Positions 38,699 to 50,967 of a DNA stretch of 64,000 nt are shown in pieces (position 1 is the first letter of the stretch; every line of letters begins with the position of its first letter). This DNA comes from Deinococcus sp045062605 (GTDB lineage Bacteria > Deinococcota > Deinococci > Deinococcales > Deinococcaceae). A program made the position numbers and the translations under genes. The notes beneath the pieces were generated by a model. It was not told where the DNA came from. It saw nothing but the letters and a program-made list of their open reading frames with translations, and did no database searches. The DNA is taken from assembly GCF_045062605.1 (NCBI RefSeq), contig NZ_JBJGDW010000014.1, positions 1 through 64,000 of the forward strand. The letters run 5' to 3'.

Positions 38699-40234
38699 TT
38701 GAGTTACTGGCGCAATACCATGAAACCTTTGCTGGACGACGAAACAGGCACGATGTTCAAGCACGCCCCGGTGCGCGTGACCCTGGCCTTTCCCAACCGC
38801 TACAGCGTGGGCATGGCCTCGCTGGGCTTTCAGGTCATCTACCGCATGTTCAACAACGAGGAAGGCGTCGCCTGCGAACGGGCCTTTCTGCCCGACGATG
38901 TGGACGCCTTTGAAAAGCTGGGCCAGCCGCTGCCCACCGTGGAAACCGGGCGCGAGGCCGGGGACTGCGAACTGTTCGCCATGAGCGTGTCCTTTGAGCT
39001 GGACCTGACCAACATCATCCGCATGCTGGACGTGGTGGGGATTCACCCCCTGCGCGAAAAGCGCGACGACAGCGACGCCATCGTGATGATCGGCGGGCCA
39101 CTGACGTCCTCCAATCCGTACCCGCTGGTGCCCTTTGCCGACGTGATCGTGATCGGCGACGGCGAGCAGATCATTCCCGTGGTGTCCGACGCCCTGCGCG
39201 AGGCCACCTCCCGCGAGGATTTCTACGACTTAATTGACGGGATGCCGGGCATCTTCCTTCCAGCGCGGCATACGCATGAACCCACCTGGGCCACCGCGCC
39301 CAAGGAACTGCTGCCCGCCTACAGCCAGATCGTGACGCCGCACAGCGAACTGAGCAATATGTTTCTGGTGGAGGCGCAGCGCGGCTGCCCGCGCCCTTGC
39401 ACCTTCTGTCTGGCGCGCACCATGTACGGCCCCAATCGCAACAACGGCGGCCAGGAACTGCTGGACGTGATCCCCGACTGGGCACAGAAGGTGGGCCTGG
39501 TGGGCGCGGCCCTCTCGGACTTTCCGCACACCAAGTTCGTGGGCCGCACGCTGACCGAGCGCGGCGTCAAGCTGGGCGTCAGTTCCATCCGCGCCGACAC
39601 AGTGGACGAGGAACTGGCCGAGATTCTGAAGGCGGGCGGCCTGCGGACCTTCACAGTGGCCAGCGACGCCCCCAGCGAACGCCTGCGCCGCTGGCTCAAG
39701 AAGGGCATTACCACCGAGGACTTGCTCAAAACCGCGCAGATCAGCCGTGACCTGGGCTTTTCTGGCCTCAAGGTCTACATGATGATCGGGCTGGGGCCGG
39801 AGAACGACGACGACATCACCGAATTGATCTCATTCACCAAGGAACTGGCGGGCATCAACCGCATCGCACTGGGCATCTCGCCCTTTGTGCCCAAGCGCCA
39901 CACGCCGCACTTTGCCGATCCCTTCGGGGGCGTGCAGGTCATTGAGGCGCGGCTCAAGCGTATCCAAAAGGAACTGCGTCGCACCGCCGAGCTTCGCAAC
40001 GTGTCCGCCAAATGGGCCTGGGTGGAAAGCGTGATTGCGCGGGGTGGCCCAGAAATTGGCATGGCCGCCTACACCCTTTACCGCAACGAGAGCATCGGCG
40101 CGTGGAAGAAGGCGCTGGACGAGATCGGCTGGGTGGACGAGTACGGCGACAACGACGCCTCGTCCATCTCGCTGCCACCGGGCCAGTACGCGGCACATGG
40201 AGTCAGCGCACACGCCGCTGGGCTGGCTGTTTAA
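38699..40234 (+). CDS. Radical SAM protein with B12-binding-like N-terminal domain
   Basis: A 511-residue iron-sulfur enzyme. RGCPRPCTFC supplies the cluster motif C230-x3-C234-x2-C237. The N-terminal ~200 residues (FPNRYSVGMASLGFQVIYRMFN, then VMIGGPLTSSNP) resemble the B12-binding Rossmann domain of TIGR03960-type radical SAM proteins, and a C-terminal extension of ~120 residues follows. The reaction is unknown. TTG 38699 with GGAGG 4 bases upstream is used; ATG 38720 is the alternative. Confidence 0.85.
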   Translation: MSYWRNTMKPLLDDETGTMFKHAPVRVTLAFPNRYSVGMASLGFQVIYRMFNNEEGVACERAFLPDDVDAFEKLGQPLPTVETGREAGDCELFAMSVSFELDLTNIIRMLDVVGIHPLREKRDDSDAIVMIGGPLTSSNPYPLVPFADVIVIGDGEQIIPVVSDALREATSREDFYDLIDGMPGIFLPARHTHEPTWATAPKELLPAYSQIVTPHSELSNMFLVEAQRGCPRPCTFCLARTMYGPNRNNGGQELLDVIPDWAQKVGLVGAALSDFPHTKFVGRTLTERGVKLGVSSIRADTVDEELAEILKAGGLRTFTVASDAPSERLRRWLKKGITTEDLLKTAQISRDLGFSGLKVYMMIGLGPENDDDITELISFTKELAGINRIALGISPFVPKRHTPHFADPFGGVQVIEARLKRIQKELRRTAELRNVSAKWAWVESVIARGGPEIGMAAYTLYRNESIGAWKKALDEIGWVDEYGDNDASSISLPPGQYAAHGVSAHAAGLAV

Positions 40235-40257
40235 AGCAGTTCTGGTTCTCAGACTGT

Positions 40258-40286
40258 CCCTCTCTGTTGGCTGGAGAGGGATTTCT
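40258..40286 (+). terminator. Probable terminator after the radical SAM gene
   Basis: CCCTCTC/GAGAGGG with a nine-base loop followed by ATTTCT; a weak U-tract. Confidence 0.6.
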
Positions 40287-40345
40287 GCTGTCGCCCTCCG
40301 CCGATTGGCCGATGCGCGGCGGACGCTCCCGTGTTCTATTCACCT

Positions 40346-41365
40346 ATGGAACGCACCGCCTCTCCCCCACTGCCCGGCTTCCCAGACCTTCAACTCCGGG
40401 AGGGCAGCGCCGCAGACTTCGCCCGTCTGGTCCAGTTCCTGAGCAATGCACACGCCGACGCGCCTACTTCCGCAGAAGATTTTGAGCGGCTGGCAGCAGG
40501 GCGACTGCCGGACGAACCCCATCGGCAGCTTCTGGCCATGCGAGGCGAGAACATCGTGGGGCTGGCTGAAACGGGCGTGCCCCGCATGGACGGGCATCCC
40601 GGCTGGCTGGAAATCAAAATTCGCACCGGGCAGGACGAGGCGGGCGGCAAACTGGCGGAAGAATTATTGAAGCTGGCCGAGAACAGCGCCGCCGAACTGG
40701 GCGCGAAAACCCTGGTTTCCCACGTCCACGAAATCTGGTGGGAACATCCCTTTCTGCTGGCGCGTGGCTATGCCGAACATGACCGGGTGTGGCACAGCAC
40801 CCTGGACCTGCGGACGCTGGACTTTGACCGTTTTGTGCAGACGGGAACGCGAGTATCGGAGGCGGGTCTCACCCTTCGCCCGCTCTCGGATCTGGGCAAA
40901 TTTGACGAGACACAGCAGCGCCGCCTCTACACGCTGGTTGCGGCCCTGCTGAATGACGTTCCCAGCACCACGCCGGTCAGCGTGTGGCCTTTCGAGGTCT
41001 GGCAGCGCCGCGCGGGTGTGAAGATGCTGCCCGAGGGCGTGTTCATCGCCGTGGCTCCGAATGGCGAATGGGTGGGCCTGAGCGAATTGTACCTGCCCAT
41101 CGCCACGCGCCCCGGCACGCTGCACAACGGCCTGACCGGCGTTCTGCCGGGGTGGCGCGGTCACGGCGTCGCGCTGGCCCTCAAGCTGGCTGCCGCCCGC
41201 GCCGCACTGGAGCGGGGATTCACGTATTCGAGGACGAGCAACCACAGCAGCAACACACCCATGCTGGCCGTCAATGAGCGTCTGGGTTTTGTGCGGGAAG
41301 GTGCGCGGGTGACGCTACGAAAAGACCTTCCCCTTACACCCGCCACTGCTGGCGCTGGTACTTGA
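40346..41365 (+). CDS. Tandem GNAT-family N-acetyltransferase
   Basis: A 339-residue protein with two GNAT-like halves (~10-165 and ~175-330). The first contains LVSHVHEIWWEHPFLLARGY; the second has a good acetyl-CoA motif LTGVLPGWRGHGVALALKLAA followed by RTSNHSSNTPMLAVNERLGFVREG. The substrate amine is unknown. ATG 40346 is chosen over the GTG at 40331. The last 32 bases overlap, tail to tail, the CHASE2-GGDEF gene on the other strand. Confidence 0.86.
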   Translation: MERTASPPLPGFPDLQLREGSAADFARLVQFLSNAHADAPTSAEDFERLAAGRLPDEPHRQLLAMRGENIVGLAETGVPRMDGHPGWLEIKIRTGQDEAGGKLAEELLKLAENSAAELGAKTLVSHVHEIWWEHPFLLARGYAEHDRVWHSTLDLRTLDFDRFVQTGTRVSEAGLTLRPLSDLGKFDETQQRRLYTLVAALLNDVPSTTPVSVWPFEVWQRRAGVKMLPEGVFIAVAPNGEWVGLSELYLPIATRPGTLHNGLTGVLPGWRGHGVALALKLAAARAALERGFTYSRTSNHSSNTPMLAVNERLGFVREGARVTLRKDLPLTPATAGAGT

Positions 41366-42827
41366 TGCGGTAGCGGCTGCGGCTGGCGGCCTCGATCAGG
41401 TCGCTGGGGGTGTTGATGTCCGGGCCGGTGCTGGCCCCGCCGACGCTTGCTTGCAGGGACAGGTCACGGTACGCCACGGTGTCCAGCGAGAGTTGCACCC
41501 GGCGGGTCAGGTCGGCCAGTTCGGCAGAGGCGGTGTTGTCCAGCAGCACGGCGAACTCGTCGGGACCCCAGCGGAAGATCAGGTCGCCCCGGCGCTTGTG
41601 CTGCATGATGCGGCCCGCCAGTTCGCGCAGCAGCTCATCTCCGGCGGCGTACCCGTACACCGAATTGACCTTGCGGAAGCCGCTGAGGTCCACCAGCAGC
41701 AGCCCCAGTGGGCGGCTCTGGCGGCCCTGCCAGCGGCTCTCCACGGCGCGGGTAAAGGCCAGGCGGTTGCCGAAGCCGGTCAGGGGATCGCGCACGCCGG
41801 AACGGCGCAGAATCCACCAGCGTTCCAGCATGACCAGCCCGGTGCCCAGCACCGCACACAGCGACAGCGTGACCCCCGGCAGCAGCGAATTGAGCAGCCA
41901 GTACGGCACGGCCAGCGCCAGCGCCAGCAGCGCGATGGCAAAGCCCCACACCCCGCCCGCCAGCACGGCGGCGACGGCGGCCAGCACACCGGCCAGCATG
42001 ACCGTCCACAGCGGCAGAGAGATAAACGGCGCGCTGAGCAGGCTGGAAACCGCCCGCGCCTGCAACTCCACGCCGGCAACGACCTGACCACTCACGTCCC
42101 GCACCGCCGGGGCACCCACGCCGCTGGCGATCAGACCCACCAGCACCACCCGGTTCTGAAAGTCGCCGTAGCGAATAGAACCGTTGACCACGTCACGGAA
42201 AGGAACCACGGGCAGGCGCTGGGGGTCAGGGGCGCTGTAACGCAGCACACGCGGCTGGGGGTCCAGCGGCACACTGCGCCCCGCAGCCACCGCCAGTTGG
42301 CGCGCGAAACTGGGGGCCAGAGTTGAGGCACCGTCTGGGTAGGCGGCCTGAAAGAAGCGCACGATGCCGTCGTCACTCAGGTTCAGGGCGCTGATGCCGG
42401 TGGGCGAGCGCCAGTCGGGGCGCAGCGCGGTGGGTTCGCCGGGGGCAGTGGCCAGCACCACGTTGGGACGGCTAAACACGGCGGCCAGCGCGGCGTCGTT
42501 GCGGGCCGGATCGGCCAGCAGCACATCCACGCCGATGGCCGCGACTCCAGCCTGCTCCAGCGTATTCAGGGCCTGAGCGTACAGCTCGCGCGGCCAGCTT
42601 CCGATGCGCCCGTAATCCCGCAGCGTGGCGTCGTCGATGCCCACCACCAGCACGCGCCCGTCGGGGGGGCTGGGCAGGGCGCGGTTCAGGGCATCCCACA
42701 ACAGGCCGTTCTCGGGCATCGACCAGGCCAGCGCCGCTGCCAGCAGCGCGGCCAGGGGCAGGGCTAGACGCTGGACCGGACGGGCCGCGCCGGGACGTAA
42801 GGACAGGGAATCAGGGAAGCCGAGCAT
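41334..42827 (-). CDS. CHASE2-GGDEF membrane signalling protein with altered active site
   Basis: A 497-residue membrane sensor. An N-terminal helix precedes a CHASE2 extracytoplasmic sensor domain (~45-265; VLVVGIDDATLRDYGRIGSWPRELYAQALN), three or four transmembrane helices (~265-345) and a GGDEF domain (~350-497; DPLTGFGNRLAFTRAVE). The signature is GPDEF rather than GGDEF, so cyclase activity is doubtful. The product-binding I-site RxxD (RRGD) five residues upstream is kept. It may therefore be a c-di-GMP receptor. It is encoded downstream of, and overlaps by 17 bases, a FecR-type protein gene. ATG 42848 is an alternative start. Confidence 0.85.
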   Translation of the reverse strand: MLGFPDSLSLRPGAARPVQRLALPLAALLAAALAWSMPENGLLWDALNRALPSPPDGRVLVVGIDDATLRDYGRIGSWPRELYAQALNTLEQAGVAAIGVDVLLADPARNDAALAAVFSRPNVVLATAPGEPTALRPDWRSPTGISALNLSDDGIVRFFQAAYPDGASTLAPSFARQLAVAAGRSVPLDPQPRVLRYSAPDPQRLPVVPFRDVVNGSIRYGDFQNRVVLVGLIASGVGAPAVRDVSGQVVAGVELQARAVSSLLSAPFISLPLWTVMLAGVLAAVAAVLAGGVWGFAIALLALALAVPYWLLNSLLPGVTLSLCAVLGTGLVMLERWWILRRSGVRDPLTGFGNRLAFTRAVESRWQGRQSRPLGLLLVDLSGFRKVNSVYGYAAGDELLRELAGRIMQHKRRGDLIFRWGPDEFAVLLDNTASAELADLTRRVQLSLDTVAYRDLSLQASVGGASTGPDINTPSDLIEAASRSRYRIKYQRQQWRV

Positions 42828-44445
42828 GACTCTGATTCCCTGCCCCATCCCGCAGGGTCAGCGAGGCGGAGGCGTCGGGGGTGGGCAGCGGCAGGGACCA
42901 CACGAAAGACCCGCCATCCTGGGTCTCCACCGTGCGGCTGTAGGTCTGGCTGCCCACCGTGACACCCAGGCCAACGCGGGGGTCTCCGGCATCCGTGACC
43001 ACGCCGCTCAGGGTCAGGATACGGCCCACGCGTGTCACCACCAGCCCGCTCAGGCGCGGCGGCGTGCGGTCTACCGTGATGGTCTGCTTTTGCGTCAGCA
43101 TCTGGCCGTAGCGCTGGGCACGGACGGTCACGGTGTACTGGCCTTCCGGCAACGAGTCTTTGAGACGCTCCAGCCGGAACAGTCCGTTCTTGCCGCTCAG
43201 GGGAACGGTCTGCCCGGCCACCGTCAGCGTGACCCGCGCGTCGGGCAGGCTGCGGGCCGAGAGCGCCAGTTCTTGCAAGCTGCGGCCCGGCAGATCCAGG
43301 CTGAGCGTCAGCGCCTGCGCCCGTGCCGCGTCCTGCGCGATATTGAAACGGTCCACCGCGTCAAGTTGCAGCGGCGCAAGCTGACCGCCGGGATTGAGCT
43401 GCTGGTCCTGGGAGACGGCTCCAGCCGTCTGGCCCGGCAGCGCCACCTGACCGTCGAAGACCTTGACCAGCCCATTCGCGTCCACCCGGAACACAGTTCC
43501 CCGCACCGCCGTGCTGACCATCGGCGTATCGATGCGGTAGCCGCCCTGGCCCTTTTCCACCACGTTCCAGGCTGTGCCCCTGTCCAGTTTCAGCAGCACC
43601 TCGCGGCCTGCACTGGTGCGCTCAATGCTGACCACGCTCAGCGCGCTCTGCTCGTTCAGGCGCAGGTAGCCGCCGCCCGTGAAACCGATTTCGGCCCAGG
43701 CGGCGGCCCCGGTGTTCAGCGCCGCGCCGGGTTGCAGATCGTCGCCGATGACGGCCACCCGTGGGAAGCCCCGCTGGAGCAGCGTGACCGGGCCGCGCGT
43801 GGCCTCCACCCCTGCCGCACCCAGCCCCGTGAACTGCGCGGCGTACCACGGATCGGCCTCACGGAAAGCGCTGACCCTGCCGCTGCCCAGAGCGATCTGC
43901 TGGCCCGCACGCACCTCAATGCTGCGTCCCTTCAGAGCGATCCGCAGCCGCCCGGCGATCACGGCCACCCGCTTCTCGTTGGCGCTCAGATCGGCGCGCA
44001 GTTGCCCCGCACCGTCCATCACCACATGGTTGCCCGCCACATGTACGGCCACCGGCCCCCGCAGGAAAAACTGCCCGGACAGCAGATCGGCCTCGCCCAG
44101 ATAGCGCCGCAACTCCGAAGCGCTGCCGACGATTAATTGGCCCAGCCTCCCCTCCTGCAACACGGCACGTCCCGTCCCGACGCGCAGGCGGGTGGTGATC
44201 TCGGTGGGCGCGGTCTGGACACGCCAGGTGCCATCCGGTCCCTGGATCTCCACGCGCCCTTGCGCGGCCTGCAAAACGGGCGGCGGAACGGAAGCGGCCT
44301 GACCGGGGACGGCCTGGGCAGGCGCAGGAGACAGGGGTGAGGTCTGTGCCACGACCTGTCCACCCGCTCCCAGACAGCTATACAGCGCCATTGACCGCAG
44401 TAAAAGCTCACGGGCAGGAGAGGGAGAGTGGAGGGCCTTGGACAT
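42811..44445 (-). CDS. Secreted FecR-domain protein
   Basis: A 544-residue exported protein. A signal-like helix (ELLLRSMALYSCLGAGG) is followed by two FecR-type segments: ~60-200 (RGPVAVHVAGNHVVMDGAGQ...) and ~250-370 with the hallmark RIDTPMVSTAVRGTVFRVD. C-terminal beta-sandwich (Ig-like) domains include VDRTPPRLSGLVVTRVGRI. FecR/CHASE2 pairs are common and probably sense the envelope together. Start ATG 44445 has TAAACT about 10 bases upstream. Confidence 0.82.
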   Translation of the reverse strand: MSKALHSPSPARELLLRSMALYSCLGAGGQVVAQTSPLSPAPAQAVPGQAASVPPPVLQAAQGRVEIQGPDGTWRVQTAPTEITTRLRVGTGRAVLQEGRLGQLIVGSASELRRYLGEADLLSGQFFLRGPVAVHVAGNHVVMDGAGQLRADLSANEKRVAVIAGRLRIALKGRSIEVRAGQQIALGSGRVSAFREADPWYAAQFTGLGAAGVEATRGPVTLLQRGFPRVAVIGDDLQPGAALNTGAAAWAEIGFTGGGYLRLNEQSALSVVSIERTSAGREVLLKLDRGTAWNVVEKGQGGYRIDTPMVSTAVRGTVFRVDANGLVKVFDGQVALPGQTAGAVSQDQQLNPGGQLAPLQLDAVDRFNIAQDAARAQALTLSLDLPGRSLQELALSARSLPDARVTLTVAGQTVPLSGKNGLFRLERLKDSLPEGQYTVTVRAQRYGQMLTQKQTITVDRTPPRLSGLVVTRVGRILTLSGVVTDAGDPRVGLGVTVGSQTYSRTVETQDGGSFVWSLPLPTPDASASLTLRDGAGNQSHARLP

Positions 44446-44471
44446 CTTAGCCACCAGTTTACGAGAAAAAC

Positions 44472-44499
44472 CTGACATTTGGGCGACCCAAGGTATACT
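44472..44499 (+). promoter_or_regulatory. Promoter of the ABC-F gene
   Basis: CTGACA (44472-44477), a 16-base spacer and TATACT (44494-44499), the best -35/-10 pair in the window. The GTG start lies 7 bases after the -10, so the mRNA should be leaderless. Confidence 0.8.
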
Positions 44500-44506
44500 T
44501 AAGGGC

Positions 44507-46423
<1,917 letters not shown>

Positions 46424-46441
46424 ATTTCTGGAGCGGCCAAT

Positions 46442-46475
46442 AAAAAACGCCCCCCGCACGGGGGACGCTTGTTTT
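46442..46475. terminator. Bidirectional terminator
   Basis: GCGTCCCCC/GGGGGGCGT followed on the minus strand by TTTTTATT, ending the Big2 lipoprotein gene. On the plus strand the hairpin is followed by TTGTTTT, ending the ABC-F gene. Confidence 0.88.
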
Positions 46476-46495
46476 AAACTGTCCGGAGTTTGCGC

Positions 46496-47692
46496 TCAGG
46501 GGGCCGGAACGATCTCGACGTAGTTGATCTTGGTGTTCTTGCCACCCTTGGCGTCGATGGTCAACATACCGTCTGAGACCGTCACCTGCTTGGTTGCCGT
46601 GGCGAAAAGGTTGTTCGCAGTCGGAACAAAACTGTCGATGGCGTTGACGCCTTCAATATTAATGGTGTGCGAGCTGTTCAGTCCACCTGAGGTAGCCACA
46701 CCGGAGGCGTCGCCCACACTGACCTTGACGTTGTACTTGCCGTTGACAACCTTGTATTCAAATGCACCGGAGGTTTGCGTCCCTGCAAAGCAGGAGCCGC
46801 CCGAGGTGTTGGTGCTGCACTGCATATTGATCTGGGTGTATTGGGCAGCTTCGGCAGCGGCGGCAGTGTTGGCACTCTGATCACGGCTGTTGGCTGTCAT
46901 GTCTAAAGGCACCAGAGTTCCGCCCAAGCTGTCTTCCGTAACCCAGCCAGTCATGCTGGCTGCCGTATAGGCCGCGCCAGTGTTGGCCGTGTAACCAGCG
47001 GGCACTGTGGCGGCGGCAGGCTGGAAATTGATCTTGGCCGAGGTCAGCGCTCCTGGAGCTGTCACGGTCAAGGTGGCGGAACCGGACTTGGTGGCATCGA
47101 CGGTAGATTTTGCGGTAATGGTGGTGGTGCCGGGCGTCACGGCCATGATCTTGCCGGCGGCGTCCACCGTGGCCACCGCAGTATTGCTACTGGTATAGGT
47201 CACGGTCTGAGCAGGGCTGTTGGTCCCGGTCACAGTGGCCGTGGCCTGAGACGTGCCGCCCGCAGCCACGCTGGCGGGGTTCAGGGCCACGGTGACGCCA
47301 GTGACGGTGGGCGTGGTGCTGGTGGCAGCCACAACGGTGATCGTCACCTGGGCGCTCTTGGACGTATCAGCGGTGGACGTGGCCTTGACCACCGTCGTAC
47401 CGGGCGCAACCGCCTTAATCAGGCCAGCGGCATCAACAGTGGCTACGGTAGGCGTGCTGCTGGTGAAAGTGACAGTCGTGGCTGTGCCAGCGGTGGCGGT
47501 CACTACGGCCTTGGCCTGAGCCGTGCTGCCGACAATCAGAGGAGACGCTGTGGAAACAGCGGGGGTGGTGGTCAGAGCCACGCTGGTCACGCTATTCGGC
47601 GTCGTCTTATCGCCGCAAGAAACGATGGCAATGGAGGCGGTCAGGGCCAGAGCAATGGTCACGGGACGGCGGATCATCGAAAATGTTGACAT
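46496..47692 (-). CDS. Big2/malectin-like surface lipoprotein
   Basis: A 398-residue exported protein; the signal ends ALTASIAIVSCGDKT, a plausible lipobox. Two bacterial Ig-like (Big2) domains (~30-120 and ~125-210) contain the repeated phrases VATVDAAGLIKAVAPGTT and VATVDAAGKIMAVTPGTT. The C-terminal ~185 residues resemble a malectin-type carbohydrate-binding domain (INFQPAAATVPAGYTANTGAAY, FEYKVVNGKYNVKVSVGD, GGKNTKINYVEIVP). It probably binds glycan at the cell surface. ATG 47692 is chosen because the signal peptide begins there. Confidence 0.85.
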   Translation of the reverse strand: MSTFSMIRRPVTIALALTASIAIVSCGDKTTPNSVTSVALTTTPAVSTASPLIVGSTAQAKAVVTATAGTATTVTFTSSTPTVATVDAAGLIKAVAPGTTVVKATSTADTSKSAQVTITVVAATSTTPTVTGVTVALNPASVAAGGTSQATATVTGTNSPAQTVTYTSSNTAVATVDAAGKIMAVTPGTTTITAKSTVDATKSGSATLTVTAPGALTSAKINFQPAAATVPAGYTANTGAAYTAASMTGWVTEDSLGGTLVPLDMTANSRDQSANTAAAAEAAQYTQINMQCSTNTSGGSCFAGTQTSGAFEYKVVNGKYNVKVSVGDASGVATSGGLNSSHTINIEGVNAIDSFVPTANNLFATATKQVTVSDGMLTIDAKGGKNTKINYVEIVPAP

Positions 47693-48268
47693 GAAATACC
47701 TTACCTTTAGGAAGAAGTCTCGAGAGGGCGGAGGGCCAGGGATTGCGTTCGGTATCGTATCATGCACTTTTTTACCGGATACAGGTTGAGATTAACCTCC
47801 CCTACATCAAGCTCGATCCGCTTTGCACGGAGAATCCGTTCCCGTCCACACGACATGAATCGACGTAAATAAATCCAGGGACTACGGCGACGGCATGACA
47901 TCAAAAAGTACCATCACACGCGCTTCATGCCAGCTTTAGTGGCCAACAAGGTCCCCATTACGTCAGGCGTGTTTCAGGCGGCACAGACGCGTCGGTGCCT
48001 CGCTTATCGTGCTTGGGTCCAATCTGAGGCGTCAGGCGTTACGAAAACGTGAAATGTGTCCCCGTGCTCCAATTTCCATGTTCTCATCAGATACGAATTT
48101 TCCCAACGAAAATGTCGTCACAGGCCGCTGTATCATCGCAGATATCTGTCATGCACGACAGAAGACAAGATGAGAGACGTGGGACTGGGGACTGGCCGTC
48201 CTTCTCGCCGTCAACCTGGCTTGCGGCGAAAATACATCCGTAGTGTCAATTTCAGCGCCTAACTAAAA
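47693..48268. other. Gene-poor region
   Basis: The longest stretch without a convincing gene. Base composition is more AT-rich than nearby coding DNA and all six frames are broken by stops or have atypical residue content. The short phrase GTCAGGCG recurs (near 47959 and 48026). It must contain the promoter of the Big2 lipoprotein gene at its left end and of the candidate small RNA at its right end. It could be a decayed gene or acquired DNA; nothing identifiable remains. Confidence 0.5.
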
Positions 48269-48274
48269 TATACT
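48269..48274 (+). promoter_or_regulatory. -10 box TATACT of a candidate small RNA
   Basis: TATACT in an AT-rich context (CTAAAATATACT). TGTCAA about 19 bases upstream is a poor -35. No start codon follows at leaderless spacing, unlike the other -10 boxes in the window. Confidence 0.45.
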
Positions 48275-48280
48275 GTGGGC

Positions 48281-48377
48281 AAGGCTGGACCTGACGGCGT
48301 TCCTTAGAAACCCCTTCATAACAGCAACAGAACCAGCGACTCTCGCCCCCATGCGCGGCGTTGGGGGGTTTTTCCTT
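48281..48377 (+). ncRNA. Candidate small RNA
   Basis: A transcript starting ~7 bases after TATACT (48269-48274) would end about 95 bases later at an intrinsic terminator: CCCCCA (48346-48351) pairs with TGGGGG (48362-48367), then TTTTT. No plus-strand gene lies upstream for at least 1.8 kb, and the U-tract is on the plus strand, so it is not the terminator of the leftward MFS gene. No open frame of note lies inside. Class unknown. Confidence 0.4.
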
Positions 48378-48401
48378 CTCTGGCAGTCTGAACCACTGGC
48401 C

Positions 48402-49811
<1,410 letters not shown>

Positions 49812-49818
49812 GTTGGGG

Positions 49819-49824
49819 AGGCTA
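49819..49824 (-). promoter_or_regulatory. Leaderless -10 box TAGCCT of the MFS gene
   Basis: TAGCCT-CCCCAAC-GTG on the minus strand, a 7-base spacing. Confidence 0.6.
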
Positions 49825-49935
49825 CTCCCCCACACCCACATAGAGGGTGGGGAGGCGCACCGGGACAGTCCTCTTCCTCCAGCATTCCGTCTTGTCAGAT
49901 GCCCAATGCAAGGCTCATCTGCACGGTTCCGGGTC

Positions 49936-49941
49936 TACCCT
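49936..49941 (+). promoter_or_regulatory. Leaderless -10 box TACCCT
   Basis: TACCCT-GGGGCGC-ATG, a 7-base spacing to the aldo/keto reductase start. Confidence 0.6.
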
Positions 49942-49948
49942 GGGGCGC

Positions 49949-50944
49949 ATGACCACACCACAACCAACCATTCACGTGCGAAATCTGGGGGCCACCGGCC
50001 TGGGCGTCAGCGAGATCGGCTACGGGGCCTGGGGCATCGGCGCGGACATGTGGAAGGGCGCGCAGGACAACGACAGTCTGGAAGCGCTGCGCCGTTATCT
50101 GGCCCTGGGCGGCAACTTTATAGATACGGCGATGGGCTACGGCGACGGCCACAGCGAGCGGCTGGTGGGACAGGCTGCCCGCGATTATCCCGGCACCATC
50201 GTCGCCACCAAGATCAGCCCAAAGAATGGGCAATGGCCCGCGCAGCCCGGCGTGCCAGCGGAAGAGGCGTTTCCCGCCGAACACGTCATTGCCATGACCG
50301 AGGCCAGTCTGGAACGGCTGGGGCTGGACCGAATTGATGTGCAGCAATTCCACGTCTGGAACGATTCGTGGCTGGGCCAGGGCGACTGGCAGGACGCGGT
50401 GACTCAACTCAAGGAAGACGGCAAGATCGGGCATTTCGGCATCAGCATCAATGACCATCAGCCGGACAACGCCGTGAAAGCGGTGGAGGCGGGCGTGGTG
50501 GAAACCGTGCAGGTGATCTACAACGTCTTTGACCAGTCGCCGCAGGACCGTCTGCTGGACGCCTGCCTCGCCAACGGGGTGGGCGTGATCGTGCGCGTGG
50601 CGCTGGACGAGGGCAGCCTGACCGGAAACATCACCGCCGGAACCGAGTTTCCAGAAGGTGACTGGCGCAACCGCTACTTCGGCGGCAACCGCAAGGCCGA
50701 GTTACAGCCGCGTCTGCGGTCCATTGAAAGCGATCTGGGCATCAACAGCTCGCAACTGGCCGAGACCTCGCTACGTTATGTTCTCAGCCACCGCGCCGTC
50801 AGCACCGTGATCGTGGGGATGCGTAGCGTGCGGAATGTGGAGCGCAACGTGGCGATTGCCGATGGTCAGGGCCTGCCCGCCGATGACGTGGCTCGCCTGT
50901 ACGCCCACCGCTGGGACAGGAACTGGTACAACGCGGCGGAGTAG
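49949..50944 (+). CDS. Aldo/keto reductase
   Basis: A 331-residue NADPH-dependent oxidoreductase of the AKR superfamily. NFIDTAMGYGDGHSERLVG holds the catalytic Asp and Tyr, VATKISPK the Lys and VQQFHVWND the His. The C-terminal STVIVGMRSVRNVERN binds the cofactor phosphate. Similar proteins act on sugars or small aldehydes; the substrate is unknown. It is not close to the other aldo/keto reductase in the window (13253). Confidence 0.88.
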   Translation: MTTPQPTIHVRNLGATGLGVSEIGYGAWGIGADMWKGAQDNDSLEALRRYLALGGNFIDTAMGYGDGHSERLVGQAARDYPGTIVATKISPKNGQWPAQPGVPAEEAFPAEHVIAMTEASLERLGLDRIDVQQFHVWNDSWLGQGDWQDAVTQLKEDGKIGHFGISINDHQPDNAVKAVEAGVVETVQVIYNVFDQSPQDRLLDACLANGVGVIVRVALDEGSLTGNITAGTEFPEGDWRNRYFGGNRKAELQPRLRSIESDLGINSSQLAETSLRYVLSHRAVSTVIVGMRSVRNVERNVAIADGQGLPADDVARLYAHRWDRNWYNAAE

Positions 50945-50967
50945 AACCAATCATCCAGGTAGGCTGA

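Noticed and set aside
40229..40245. TTTAAAGCAGTTCT shared with 59806-59819 as a repeat family
   Set aside because: Only 14 bases match and the flanks differ; chance or a short terminator-proximal motif cannot be excluded.
44438..44506. Upstream extension of the ABC-F protein
   Set aside because: The -35/-10 promoter (44472-44499) lies inside it, so those codons would not be transcribed.
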